Assembly (NCBI GenBank): GCA_021234155.1
Contig: JAJEKV010000013.1
Coordinates: forward strand, 22,806,162 to 22,870,161
Direction: 5' to 3'
Length of the DNA: 64,000 nt
Source of the DNA: Isoetes taiwanensis
Lineage: Eukaryota > Streptophyta > Lycopodiopsida > Isoetales > Isoetaceae
Shown here: positions 1 through 13,000 of the stretch, piece by piece
How the letters are laid out: every line of letters starts with the position of its first letter
Position numbering within the stretch: position 1 is the first letter of the stretch
Translations under genes and position numbers: made by a program
Notes under the pieces: model-generated
Databases searched by the model: none
What the model saw: only the letters and a program-made list of their open reading frames with translations
What the model was told of the DNA's origin: nothing

Positions 1-3000
1 GGTGGCATTACCGCAGAAACCCATTCCCTGGCACCGAAATCTCCGCTGGCGTACTTCCTGCATGCATTGTACCGAGCCGTTCCCCAGAGTGTCACTTTGC
101 ATGGTCACCGGCATTTCTGGGATTGCCCGATCACGTCTGTTGTCCGGCTTTTGAAAACCCATCCATCCTGGCATCCCACCTGTCCACCGACCCGCCAGCG
201 AAACCCCAACCCATTCACCCTTACTTAAGGGAGCCTTTATTCGCCTTGAGGTTTTGAACCATCTCCCGCGCGATTATGTATGTTTTCTCATATTAAGTAG
301 TAGAATGATGTATGGGTAATTTACAGGAAAGCAAGTCATGGCATAAGTGATGCCTTGCTGTAACCTCAAACTCTAGCTGTTTGTTGGCGGTAATGGTGCA
401 ATGTAAGAAGGTTGGCCTCCAAAAGATTGGGACCACCCTAAACCGCTGGCAACTCTGGCGCTGAAAGAATGCTTTGTCGTGGTCATCACGACGCCAGATT
501 ATGGCAAGAAGGTACAAGCCCATACGGAACACGGCGTGATTTATGTAATCGCACTCTTCACAACTGGCGTATCCGTTAGAAAATGCAAAGATGCACTTTT
601 GGTATTGTTCAAAAGAATCAAAATGGGGCCTCGGATGCGTATCGAAGTCTTTGGTAATGATAATACGCAAAAATATGCCTACATGGTACCTGCCAATTAA
701 ATGTAACCATGTAATGTGGACGACCATCGGGCCCTTTGAAATAAGGGCTAGGAATTCGGTAATGTATTTGGTCTGATATTTTTGAAGAAACAAACGTACC
801 CACAACCTTCGGCAAAACAAATTAATCCTCAGGGTACAGTTTTTGCACTTCTGTAACCGCCCATCAACAATCCTTCTGGCGCACCGATAGGGTTTTCGTA
901 TCATTAAGGGGAATGGGGCAACGTGGGAAGTTCTAGAAGAGTGGGTAATGTCCCAAGGTCGTATAGGATCTACAACATCAAAGCGGGCAATCGGTGTATT
1001 GGCCCCTGCGGTAATAAGCACCCCGGCCCTAAGTACAAGGCGACAACATCGCGAATTAGGCAAATACCCGTGGGATCAAAGTGATTGGGATCATAACACG
1101 GGCAACCCTTGGATGAGTGCCACATAGAATGCAGATTCTAAGGAAGGAGAGTCACATGATTCGACGTACGGGACTGAGAATAACAATGAGGGCTAGCGTC
1201 TTGCGGAACCTCGTGGAACAAAGGGTTTTGAAAAGGGCCGCAGTTCCGCAGCCATGAAGATTCATGAAATTACACCGCGGCTGCACCACGTGCCCCGACT
1301 TTGAATCAGCCTATTAAAGGGACATGGTAGCCAAGATTCGGCCCCACCGGGTGGCACCAGAGGCACCAAAGGTAACGTGAAATTCCCAAGGAGGAGGTCT
1401 AACCAGCAACCCAATGTGGGAACCGATGGAAGATGGCGTGCAATACAATTTGAACAACATGGAAAGTCCACCGGGGGCTTGACAATATATATATGCCACC
1501 TCAACAAGCTCGTGTGCGAGCCGCAAGGCGGGAGATAAATACTGCTGGTCGCCCAAATCCAAAACTGGATTTTGTGGGTGCAGGACCAACACTGGGATGT
1601 ATGGGACCAAAGCTTGGGCGCAATCGTAGCAAACCCTTAGTGGGCAGGAGAGGGTAGCATGGGATTCTCTTCTCACACAATGGATTTGTCTCCTCCCAAT
1701 TGATCATCTATCACTCCATACCTCGGCCAAAATAAGCAAAAGGTATGGATAGAGTTTACTGCTCTCCTGATAGGTTCTATTTGGCCAACAAGTCTACCTC
1801 CCCGCTCATACAAGTGTTTTGTCGTAAGGGTCTCTACCTTCTACGCCCCATCATGTGCCACAAAACTAGTATTGGGTGATCTTCCCTTGCTAGGACGAAA
1901 GGTACGCTCCCTTTAAATTCAATACCGGGCTCTTTGTAAGGAAGCATTCAGGAATCCTTTAGAGAATTTGTGACATTCTCGGCGCAACCAAGGAGGAAGG
2001 GCTCCTGTGCATGAAAGTAATAAAATAAAATGCCCCGATGAAAGATTGGATAAAGATGGGGTAGAGCTGCCCGTGAGTTCAAGGTCTTAAAGCCGATTCT
2101 TATATAATGAAAAATTCGACAAAGTCAAACAAGATTTACCTCAGACTCATTCAACATTGCATATCGTAAAAGTTGGAGGAAGAATTAATCCAATGAAAGT
2201 TAAAGCACAAAAGGAAGAGGAAGCCCAAGTTCTAAGTGATTCAGGGGCTATGGAAGTCAAGGGGTCATGAGAACCCAAGTGTTTCTTTAGATTACAAAGA
2301 GCCAGTTGTAGCATTGCCCCAGAATAGATGACCACATCGTCATAAAAGGGAGTTTAAATAAAGAGCATTCTTTAGAAACAATTTTAATTTGCTGGCTTTT
2401 AAGGAAGAGCTCTTCCAATGATTACTCCCTCCCATTGCTCCAAATGCTTACCTCTGGTCACCAAGGTCTTTCAATAAAACAACGAGGGAGAGCCTACCAT
2501 TGCTTCGTGGAACCGTGAGATGCGTAAATATACGTGCTAAGTTCTCTCAAGTCCTGCCGATATTCACCTGAGTTCTATGAATTTCGGGATATCTTGGTCC
2601 TTCCTTGTCGCGGTGCTAGCCAGGGCGGCCTCGGGTCGGGCCGATATCTTCTTCACCCAGCCCTTTGGTAAATGGATCTATCAGACCATCCCAAAAGTGA
2701 GTAGGCCCCTGTGCCATCAACAATGGAGACCGGACATTGCACTAACCAATGCTCAGATAAAGTGACGAAAGTCATACTATCGGAATTCGCGTCCAATCCC
2801 AGCCCGCAATAGGGTGTGAACAGTTTCTTCCAAATAGAAAACATCCCCGGACAAATTACTCCCTCGCCGCCAGGAGGGCCTTCACCGTAAGCACCTCAGA
2901 CGTGAATGTGTTATGCTTAACTTGGACTCGCAGTAGCCTACAATACACTTAGATGAGGTGGGCTTGAAGGAGAGGTCATGGCACATGTATGGGTTTTGAA

Positions 3001-5070
3001 ACGTGACTTCATTAATTTAGTTATGGGCTTGAACATGCAAGGGCTCCAGACGGTGACAGGACGGTCAGTCTTCCGCCCTTTGACCCTTAAAAGGAATACT
3101 GACAGTATTTCGCCCACTTCTGTTCGTACCTGTTCCCGATCAGCAAGCAAACCTTTTAACTCAAATGGTGAAGGAAATCTCAGCAAGAGGCATGGTGTCA
3201 GTTTAACCTTCCGTGTCTTAATCGGTCACAATAAGTAATATGCTACGATAATTTTCCTTAAGATGATGATAAGATTTTGAAGCTCTTCGTGGATCTGCCC
3301 TTCTTTCTATAAAGCCGGAATAGAAATAAACCCAGCCAAATGTGCTGCTATATGGCCATTCTGATGGGGTTTGATGTGCTAGTTATGCATGGAATCCTTT
3401 CATAACGTCACGCTTCATTAATTCCGTGAAACTTTTTGCATGCCTCCTTTAATCTCCGCGTAAAATCTAAAAGTGTCCTGCGGGTTCTTAATTGTAGAAA
3501 AGATTCGAAAAGGTCGACGTCCCGCAAAGCTCTCTCAACTATGGGACGCAGGACAGAGCAATGCATCCTCAACGCACTCATATCTACTATTCATTTCAAT
3601 TGTGGCGAAAAAATATGTATGCGATCAAATTCGTAATTATCCTCCAAGTTCATATGGGGAAAAAGCAAAGGTTAAAATGGACGTAAATGTGCTGATAGGA
3701 AGGACTAGCTAGGCTAGGCGACCCAATGGTTCGCAAGAGCTCTAGCTAAATTTGTTTACGAAGCATTCAATGACGTATCACCAAGAATTGATCTAGTGTG
3801 AGATTCTTGGTTCCAACAAGGCAAGATAAGGTAAACCCTCCATCCCTATAGGGGATGAGACCTGGTCTCTTCTAGGTTCAAATTGGGGTCTGCACATCCC
3901 ACAAAGGAGAAAAATTTTGGGATGGGCAAGAAGTGCAGTTGATTTGTTTCCGCGGATGACAGTTCCAAGGAAGCTCTGCAGATGTCTCGGGCTTATTTTG
4001 GAATGTACAAATTTGGGAGAGAAGGACCAAATTGCCAGCTAATCGGTCCGCCTCAGACTTTGTTAAGTAGCTGCATGGCGGAGTAACTGGCTGGTGGGGC
4101 AAATTTAAGGGAAAGTCGGCTGCATGGATTTCATGGACCGTAATCGGAGCCCTCATACCCGCTATAGGGTAGATGAAAGCAGATGCAAAAAGATAATGAG
4201 GAATGTTAACATGCTCGGAATGCGTATTTGAAAGGGAAAGATGGATAAGTGGGGATGAAGATGGTTATAAGGTCGAAAAATATATGAGCTTATAATGCCA
4301 CCACCTCCACCAAAGCAGCTCGCTGGGTATATTGGGTTTGGACTGGGTAGACACAAAGAATTATTAACCGCGGTCCGGACTTCTTATGCCTTTAGGAAAC
4401 TACAGCGCTCATGGATCGGGCCTACGATGGCGAGTGCAACATGACTTGCTTTCATCAATAGGGATATGCAGCATCAGCGATCTTTGTCCATCGGGTCATG
4501 GGCCTCGGTGATTACTGGATCATCTCTTCTCCTTTAAATAAACGCATCGAAATGGGTCACCCAATTACCTGGATTGATATATATCACCATCATGGGCCGT
4601 AAATACTATCGCCTGGGGAAGATATAACCAACTCCCTCACCACCAACATACACTTCCTCCGTGCATGGAAACACCATGTGGAGTAGCTCTTGGTGGCTTA
4701 AGCCACATCACCGTAATCAATAAAATCGCTTTAGCCAAGAGGTAGTCCCTCATGGCCCCGCCCATCATCGTAAATTTGGACGTGAATTCAATAGAGAACC
4801 TGATGATAGGGAAGTTTGGATGGTTCTAACTCCTTTTTAGATGCCATTGGGAGTTCCTCAAGATGGATAGTGTACCATCTAATGCAGATAGAGTTATCTT
4901 GAGTCCAAATTAATTTTGTAAGGGGTATCCCTTCAATCCATCTCTTTGAAATGGCTAAAGAATCGGATAGTATCCCTCCGGGAGAAGAAGGGAATTCCCT
5001 ATAGTAACCTGTAGGGTGGAGAAGTGCTCGAACTATAAACCAAGGAGTACAAGACTTGACCTGTGGATAA
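1..5070. other. No recognisable gene
   Basis: I examined both strands and found no protein family I know. The longest open frame (256 codons, minus strand, 293-1063) has no recognisable motif, and shorter frames on the other strand overlap it. Two small palindromes lie side by side at 3842-3869 (CCCTATAGGG and GAGACC-T-GGTCTC). The mixed composition and lack of coding signal fit old, decayed repeat DNA. Confidence 0.5.
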
Positions 5071-5189
5071 CCCCCGCTTAGATAAATTTCTTCCTATCTA
5101 TCCCTAATGGGGACATCCATTGCATAACCCAGATTACACAAAATACAATACATATCCTTACCCTCAAAAAGAAGGCAAGCGCGTTAGCA

Positions 5190-5900
5190 CTGACAATATA
5201 AATAATAATATGCCACCAATGTATGGGTGGCCTATTACCAGTCAATATGAATAACAACAAAATACTAACACAATAAAAGGAAATGCACCATAAATGGATT
5301 CTACCACGCAGGGCTCAGACTCGGGTCAAATCGGTCACCGTGGCCTCCGCATAACCCGCTGACAATAATGACAATGGCGTCATCGAATATAAACAATGGC
5401 TAGGGTAGTCCACTCATCCACGCCTCCTAAGTGCAATACCTCTTGCGCATAGGCTATGATGCTCCCCGGACTCATACCCATCATACAAATGCGGGAATTC
5501 CTGGCAATCACATCATTAAGGGAAGGCTCCTCGGCCTAACCTCAACCACTCTGGGGATGGCTATGTCCCAGCGAGCAACACCTAAGGTGTCACCCACCGG
5601 CCTCTGGCGAGTCCCATACGCTGGAAGCGCCACATTACAGCACCCAAGAATCACACACAAAATAACAATATACCACCAATGTTTTAAAGGGTGGTCCAAC
5701 GCATCATCATCATCTGGACATAGTAATGCAAGTACAAGATAACATAAGCAATATTCCATAAATGAAGGGGTTCTACATTGGCCCCACTCCATGGGCTCAC
5801 CCATACCGTATTCTCAAGATAACAACAGACGTATAACATGCTACCGGCAAGAGAACAATGGTTGTGGGGTAGTCCACCTTATCCCCTCGCGTAGTACACT
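5190..5900. repeat. Diverged direct repeat pair, period about 460-468 bp
   Basis: Three landmarks recur in the same order. ACCACCAATG lies near 5212 and again near 5672. CCATAAATG lies at 5288 and 5756. CAATGG followed by GTAGTCCAC lies near 5394 and 5858. The offsets stay at 460-468 bp, so two diverged copies of one unit stand in tandem. A tandem duplication inside an old LTR or satellite is possible, but no LTR termini or coding domains were found here. Confidence 0.45.
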
Positions 5901-6585
5901 TTGCAAATAAAGTCGAACATGCTATGGTGTGTGTTAGCCTTCCATGGAATCACCCCATAAGACTACCCTGCTATCTCCCTCAACCGATGAGGCGTGTGCA
6001 TCGTGAGGCGCCTCCCGCATACATGACGGATCCCCTGGTAAGTAGAAAACACGCGCGCATCGCATGGTCTTCATCCATATTCTAAATTTACTCAAAGACG
6101 CTTCCTACCACACCTCGCTTCGAAACCAGACGCCCATAGGCATCACGTCAGCGCCCGGAGTGTCGCACCCATACCCGCCCACACTCGCTGACTCCACTAT
6201 GCAAGTCTAGCACACTATAGGAGTCCTGTAGCCAAGCTAGGCATGATTACACCCCTCGCTTCACCATCATACTCCATTGCTCGGTACGAATCACAATATA
6301 ATATCCACGTGCCCTCAAGGTTTCAGGTACGTGTCACTCATCGGGTCTTAAGGGTTCTAGCTAGAGACATTCTGGGTACTTAGAAGCTGTGTCTCTATCC
6401 ACCCTTAACTGACAATGAGAAACGTAAAGAGAGAACATAATAGACTAGAATAGAATAGAATACCTAGTGTACATTATAGGGTCAAGGTTGACAATCATGT
6501 CAACACTCCTTTTTCCATGGATATGTCCCCGGTTTTTTGTATAACCATATGTAATCCTTTGCTACAAGAATACACTTCGCTTCTC

Positions 6586-6606
6586 AAAAAAAAAAAAAAA
6601 AAAAAA
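6586..6606 (+). repeat. A21 homopolymer
   Basis: An uninterrupted run of 21 A follows GCTTCTC. It could be the tail of an old plus-strand retroposon, but I found no target-site duplication or LINE/SINE body upstream. Confidence 0.5.
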
Positions 6607-6686
6607 GAATAATACAATTAGTGTCCCTAAAGGTCTCCAGCGCTTTCATCGGACTCAGCGTAGCATGGGCTTAGCAACTTAGGGTG

Positions 6687-7109
6687 CTACTTCAGCGCAT
6701 CATGCGTCGGTTTATTGCAGCCCCCCTCAAGAGCTTCATTTCCTGCTTTTATTGATACAGGCGCACCGGTGACAGTCCGCGGTAATACAAAATATGCCCG
6801 CGCAGAGAGAAGTGCTTCGGAAAACGTTGGCGGGAATTCAACAAAATAGTCGAAAGCGTAAGTGTTCCAGCGGAGAGTTCTCCGGGAGATCCAACTAGTC
6901 GCTGTTCCATGCTTAAACGCTGCTGGCAGGATTGGAGTTATGGAAGCAAAGAATGGTCTCGAGGAGAGATGAAGCCCTCGCTGCTTTAAACTTGGCAAGA
7001 GGAATCTTGATTCGCGAGCTTCGTGAAATATTGATGGCTGCAACAGGCGCAGCGAATTTTCCAAATTGAGTGCCATCAGTTTTGTCGCTTGCATTAACCG
7101 TGACATCAT
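6687..7109 (-). CDS. Hypothetical protein with mitochondrial-type N terminus
   Basis: An open frame of 140 codons starts with two adjacent ATG codons at 7109. I do not recognise the family. The first ~75 residues are rich in Arg, Ser, Leu and Ala and poor in acidic residues (for example SLKQRGLHLSSRPFF), as in mitochondrial or plastid transit peptides. The frame ends at TAG with no clear domain, so it may be a first exon that reads into an intron, or a chance frame. An AT-rich stretch with TTATTTATTTT lies 35-50 bp upstream of the ATG. No neighbour suggests a pathway. Codon use looks ordinary and there is no repeat in it, which is why I list it. Confidence 0.33.
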   Translation of the reverse strand: MMSRLMQATKLMALNLENSLRLLQPSIFHEARESRFLLPSLKQRGLHLSSRPFFASITPILPAAFKHGTATSWISRRTLRWNTYAFDYFVEFPPTFSEALLSARAYFVLPRTVTGAPVSIKAGNEALEGGCNKPTHDALK

Positions 7110-9590
7110 ACGCGGTTTGAAAGCATTAGTTGTGCATTAAGAAAAAAAAATAAATAACCGAGAAACGCATAAAAGGTGATTTCCATCTTTCTCAACATGA
7201 TTGTTCATCATACTAGGTATGATTATGGTTGCAGCTCTTAAGCGATGCAGTTTCATCACACAGGAAGTTCGCTAAAAGGTAACGATCAAGCATATGAGGT
7301 ATAAAATGCATGTCTCAAGATTTCTTTAGGATGATGGTTGCGGTATACAATAAGTTCACAATTCGATAAGAATTCTAAGGACTGTGATTGTGGCTGTATA
7401 TGTTGCAGGCAAATGTTGGTTACATGACAGCTTTCTCAGATCCTTGCATGTTAAGGGCCAAGAAGATTACCATTGATAAGAATTTAAGGATTGTGGATTG
7501 TAGTTGGAAAGTAAGCTAAGGCTGTGAAATGTTGGCTCCATAACACTCACAGGTTTTAGGGTTTGTATTCGGCCATGATGTCGTTTAACAAATCTAAAAT
7601 GAAGTGCAACTATCTTTGAGATATATGAGCACCGCCTTGTTTATAAGCATTCATGATTGTCAGCTCTGGATTACCAAAAACTGTGTCCTGCGATGAAGAA
7701 CATGGTTCTCGGTTTCAAGTCCACATTTGAAAGGTGTAGGAGCGAAAAGTGGCTATTTCCAGAGAGAGCAAAAATGTTGACTCTGTATTTTGACTTGGCA
7801 ATGGTTGAGAAATCTTTATGTCGAGGGTGGAAATGTCGCTTTGACTCCATCGTGGATTAGTGCAATGCCTATACTGCACCGGCGAAGAATATGCAAATCT
7901 ACAATATTACTTAAATCAATGTATCGTAAAATGTGAGCGATATAAGGGAAAATGAGCTTTAGTTCTCACCGGGACAAATGTGAAAATATCATTACCCTGT
8001 TTTGGTTGGATTCCATCGCTGGTGGACACTTTCCTCAAGGGACCACAGTAATTCCTCCCAAGTGATCCGCTCGAGGCCCTGCTATTTTGTACCTCCCGCC
8101 GACAATGCTGTACTGTATTCTTCTGGGTGAATCCTACCATCCGCCTTTAGTGGGATCCATATATCTCGGCTGCCTGCTTATACCTTCCTGCGGAATCAGC
8201 TATTTGAAAATACCACGGATGGAATCACTGCACCTTATTCCACGGATGGAATCATCATTCAGGTAAAAATTCAAATTAATTTTCTCCTGTTCGTTCTTTG
8301 AGAGGTTTTTCAGCCTAGTAGAGGCTATGCATATTGCCTCCAGAATGTATGTATGCATGCATTGAATGTAGTCGCGACAACAAAATGTATGCACGGTTTT
8401 GTGGTCTTAAAGATCCATTGCCGCTTGGTCAGTGAGAGATCCCAAGAAAATGGGGTTTCATGCGGCAGGGTTGGGCGGCACCAGCACCGCGCAGCCTTTC
8501 TGAGCTGGGAAGCATCTCAAACGTAATGACGAAGATGATGATCGTGACAGGGCAATGTGATGGTCGAAACAAAGGTAAAGAACAATAGTGCAAGATAAAA
8601 AAAAGTGCAGGGGATGGCATGGCACAACATGGTAACCTGGGAGCCTATCTGGCCTCCCGTGAATGGAAAAGCCACGGCTTGATTCCACCAATGTAAGAAT
8701 GTGTCAAGAATAGCTTCTGATTCCCGGCTAAAGACGTGAACAGCCGCCAGATTCGGCCTACCGCGGACCCCCTCGGAATCACCCCTCAAGCTCACCCCCA
8801 TACATCCATCTTTTCTTTATCTCCGCCACCAGTTACTCACCCTCCGATACGCAAGTGAAATTCGGGCCCCCACATGACAGAAGTCACGACATCTTGTGGA
8901 GGGCGAAGGTACCACAAACAATGCCTTCCAACATACCTACTTTTCAAATTGATCGGCCTCCATAAACTCTAAGAACGACATTTAGGAAGGTTTGTTGTCC
9001 GCCTTACCTAACAGATTATAGCGATGCCGCATTAGAGAGTGATGGATTATCAATCCCCTGCATATCGTATCTGGTCGCCGTAAGCCCCTTTTTTCGCAAT
9101 ATTTCGCACAAAATCCCATACTGCAGGAGTAGCTTAAAAGATCTTCCGCAAAAAGGCCGTCCAGTTGAAATTGTTTTATACTTTCTGAAGAACAAGAAAG
9201 TGGGAAAACGGGGAGATTCTCGTCTATTGTTTTGAGATATCTCAAATTTTACAAAAAGAACACATCTCACTTTAAGAAGCTAATCATCGATTCATCGTGT
9301 TTTTCACCCGTTAAATGATCTCAAGGTTTTTTTTGCCCTCAGTCCCTATTTCAACTGGTCTTATCTTGTTCTTGCTTTTTAAAATAATTCCCTCGTTTCT
9401 TATTTTTGTTCTTGCTTTTAAAGCATATGGTGCATTGCTAATATTGCAGTAGTTCAAATCATCCAAAAATTCTCAAGTATGTATAGCCAAGAATTTATTG
9501 CACACAAAAAATGGAGTAGCACAGCTTTTTATATTCTTTCCAATTCAATCCACCTTGCTTGCTTTTGCAAACAAAATATATCCTGGGTCA
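7110..9590. other. No recognisable gene
   Basis: Only short open frames are present, the largest being 94 codons on the minus strand (8517-8801). A plus-strand frame of 67 codons at 7657-7860 has no known motif. Near 8220-8260 the phrase GGATGGAATCA occurs twice, which looks like an outlier of the GATTCC-rich repeat further on. Confidence 0.45.
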
Positions 9591-9599
9591 ATCGCGTAA

Positions 9600-10090
9600 C
9601 AAACCGCAAATATTGACTTCTCCAGTAGATTCCATCCCCAGGAATAGCACGCCAAGTGGATTCCAGTAATTCGAGAGAATAGTTACGCGGATTCCACGCG
9701 GGGAAGAATATTTATGCTGCACCACCTGGGGAGAATATTATCGGCACCAGATTCCAATGGTGGAATATTACGCAGAGATTCCAATCCCGTGATCAATTCC
9801 ATGTGATTCCGGCTGAGAATAAATGGTGGTGATTCCGTCCCATTTATTTTGCACGCGATTCACCGGAAGGCATAAAATTGGAGCTTGTCGTGCAAATTTT
9901 GATAATCTGGCGTGTAACGATACCGTGGGCAGGGTACCCATAATCCAAGCGTGAGGGAATCAGGATTCCATCAGAGAGTATTCACCGCTGGCGTGGAATC
10001 GCCCAAACCAGGGTAAGGATATTTTCACGCCGAGAGAGACCGGGCGATGGAATCACCAAAACCAGGGTAAGGATATTTTCATCGCTGTAT
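9600..10090. repeat. GATTCC-rich degenerate minisatellite with a 54-bp tandem copy
   Basis: GATTCC or its complement GGAATC recurs more than ten times within about 450 bp. At the right edge GGAATC...CCAGGGTAAGGATATTTTCA is present twice, beginning at 9995 and 10049, giving a 54-bp period. No coding signal was seen. The function is unknown; a decayed minisatellite or the subterminal region of a mobile element would both fit. Confidence 0.5.
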
Positions 10091-10099
10091 CAGCTCGAA

Positions 10100-13000
10100 A
10101 ACTAAACTCAACTTTCATTATACCGGCGACTTAAAAATTAAAACCCATCGTAATAAGTTTTGTCCTTTAAGGGTGCATCGCCCCTAGGTAAAGTTCGAGC
10201 TTCTCCCATCATCTATCCTCCCACAATGACAGAGAAACTTGCTCCCTGATAAGCGCGGCAACAAATTTACGCATATGTCGGTACACTTTCCCGTTTATTC
10301 TTCGTTGTTACTTTAATAGGAGTATATCTTAAAGATGTGCTGTTCCAGTTCATTGTTTATCTTGAACCAGTAGCGGCTTTACCCTTGTATACATTTTCAT
10401 CAAGGCTTTCGCTGTGGTGGCAACGTAATTATTAGCTTAAATAAGCCATTCCTGGTCGATTGTACAAACTGTGCATGAATGGGACCAGACTGGATGAGGT
10501 GAATATGTATTGTTCGAGTTGCCAGCTGGCGTTCCTTCGAACTGTATTGTAAGATCAAGACAAGGTACGTGGAGATTGGAATAAGCAAGAATCCTTCATA
10601 TCTTGATGAGACATTACTTCTTAGGCTTCCCCAGATCTTTCCTTTGATGGAACTGGATACTTGCAGTGCAGCATGTCTTTGTCTGAAGTTTTGTGCTGCA
10701 CTATCAACCGTTGGTGTCCATTGGTGATCTCACCAAGATGATATTGACTTGTTTTAGGAGTATTAGCACGTCTAGGGATAAAGATGATGGAGTTCGCTGA
10801 TTTTGCACTTTATTTTCATTAGCAAGAATAAATAATGGAGCCAAATAAAGATTCCGAGTCACCTATTGGAATGTGTGTTACCCCAAACAGATTGTTTCCT
10901 GCCACCTGTTTTATTTTTAACAGCGGTCTTTTGTGTTGTTAAGCAGCATGATTTATCTGAACCAGTGAAGTTTTGATGATTCTCTGGACCATTGGTGGAG
11001 CTATTCATCATCGGATGGAAATATTCCACATTTTTTGGCTTCTTTAGCCCTGTATCTTCAAAAATCACCGTGTTAGCTTAATCTGCTGCAAAAATGCATA
11101 ATTTTAAAAGTGAAGAGCATTTACTTTCTCCTTTCTGACCCCATGACTTAAGCTCAGATCCCTAGATCATTGGTTAAGACGCTATCATTGAAGCTTTTTA
11201 AAGGAAAGCAGCAAAGCCCCCTCAGTTACTTAATGGAAAATTTAGCAACAGAATTTACCTATGCTTTCTTATTCCAAAACCTACCTTCACACAGGCTGAA
11301 ACTTCTAGGCTATGGGCGTGCAATGGTGGTGATATGAATATTCCAGCCAAAAGTGTTTGGCTAAATGTATTTTGACCTACATGCCTATATTTGTTTGGAT
11401 GAAAAGACATTGAGATTGGTAGCTAAGCTTCGCTACAGCTATGATGATGGAAAAGTTTTACAAATACACATGTTAGAGAGGAGTTTGGAAGTTTAGCAAG
11501 ATCTTTTATTTGTTGCACGGCGAACATATTGAGTATGTTTCAAGGTTCCTTACTTAAAACCCATAATTTCCATAGTTAAATTGAGTTAGAAACCGGTGAG
11601 TTGGACTTAGAAACTGCCATTGTACATTAGTGTATATACCTCAGATGTTTACTTGGACAGGACTCCACTGTTTTCTTCCTCAAATTTGGTTCATTAATGC
11701 ATGATAGCAGTGCAGAACAATTGGCAAAGGACATGCACAATAATTATTCTTTCTACTAGCTGGAAATGGAGTATTAGGGTTGCATTTACTAGATAGTGTT
11801 CCCGTTTTGATTAAGTTAGAAGGCTCATATTTTATGTGCTGAAATAAATTGGGATCTGTCTTGATGTTTTAGTTTTATTCACATCTTAAATTATAAATTG
11901 GAAATGCATGAGGACAATGATGCCACACTTTAAAGTAAAAGTGTATGTAAAGGTCAACCTTGGAAATCAGCTTTGTTGGTCATGGTGGGCTGGATCCTTA
12001 CTCAGGCAGATCAAGAGCAGCGTAGATTAATGCTCGAAGGCTGTAAGAGGAGGAGGTTCACAATTACCTTGAACCTGAATATCATTGAATTTGATTTCTA
12101 CCATTAAGTTTGCCTAAGTATGTTTTTCTTTGCAGCACCCTATTTGATTTTCATAACAAATTCAGTGGCAGTTGTCCTAATCCAAGAATCCTTTTTTGGG
12201 GCATGCCACAGTGATGTGGCTGCTTGCTGTAAGATAATGAGGTGACAATTTTAAGCAATTGTGAATTATGCCTGGCAAATCTTGTACTACTACGTTATTG
12301 AACCGAAAAGACCTTTCATTCCTTTTTGTGGCTTCCTCTTAGTATCGAAGGTACTGGAACACCTCATCGACACGCATAAAAACTTGGTATCTTATAGTCA
12401 ATGGTCGCTCGGCGTATAATACCATCGAGAGCTGACGCTGGTGTTAATCATTGACCGGAAGTTGTTGACCTTTAGCGCTTATGCAGTTCAATTACAGCTT
12501 ATTTTTTTTTGTCCGCCTTATTTGACCCGAAAATATGGGCAACATCTACGTGTTATAGTTATAGTGAGTGCCATTAGCCATTCCTATTTCCATAATGGTG
12601 CTTTGAAAGATGTAAGCATGTTTATCAAACAAACCGGTAATTTTGTGGCGAGCATACATGAGTAGCAAGCTTGCTAACCCAGCCTCCAACTTTTCTCAAA
12701 TTTAAGCTGTACATGGAATCCATAATTCTTCTTCTCTCAGCTTTTACATTTGATGTCATAATCATCCACAATGGAAACAAAAAATTAGAGTGTCATGACT
12801 ACTCGGTGGACATACCGCAAACATGGTGGTAAGTCCCAAGTAGGGATGGTTCAAGGTACTTCTTTTGCTTTGTAAGACACTCATTCCAGAGGGAGAGCAT
12901 TTGTAGAGTTCTTAGGCACAATATGATTTGATCTCTGATGGATATTCCGGTTGTTTCAAGCAAGCTCTACTCTTCTTAGTTGTAAAGCATTCACTCTCAT

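Noticed and set aside
293-1063. 256-codon open frame on the minus strand, the longest in the first 7 kb
   Set aside because: No recognisable motif, no splice or promoter support, and competing frames on the other strand; not called as a gene.
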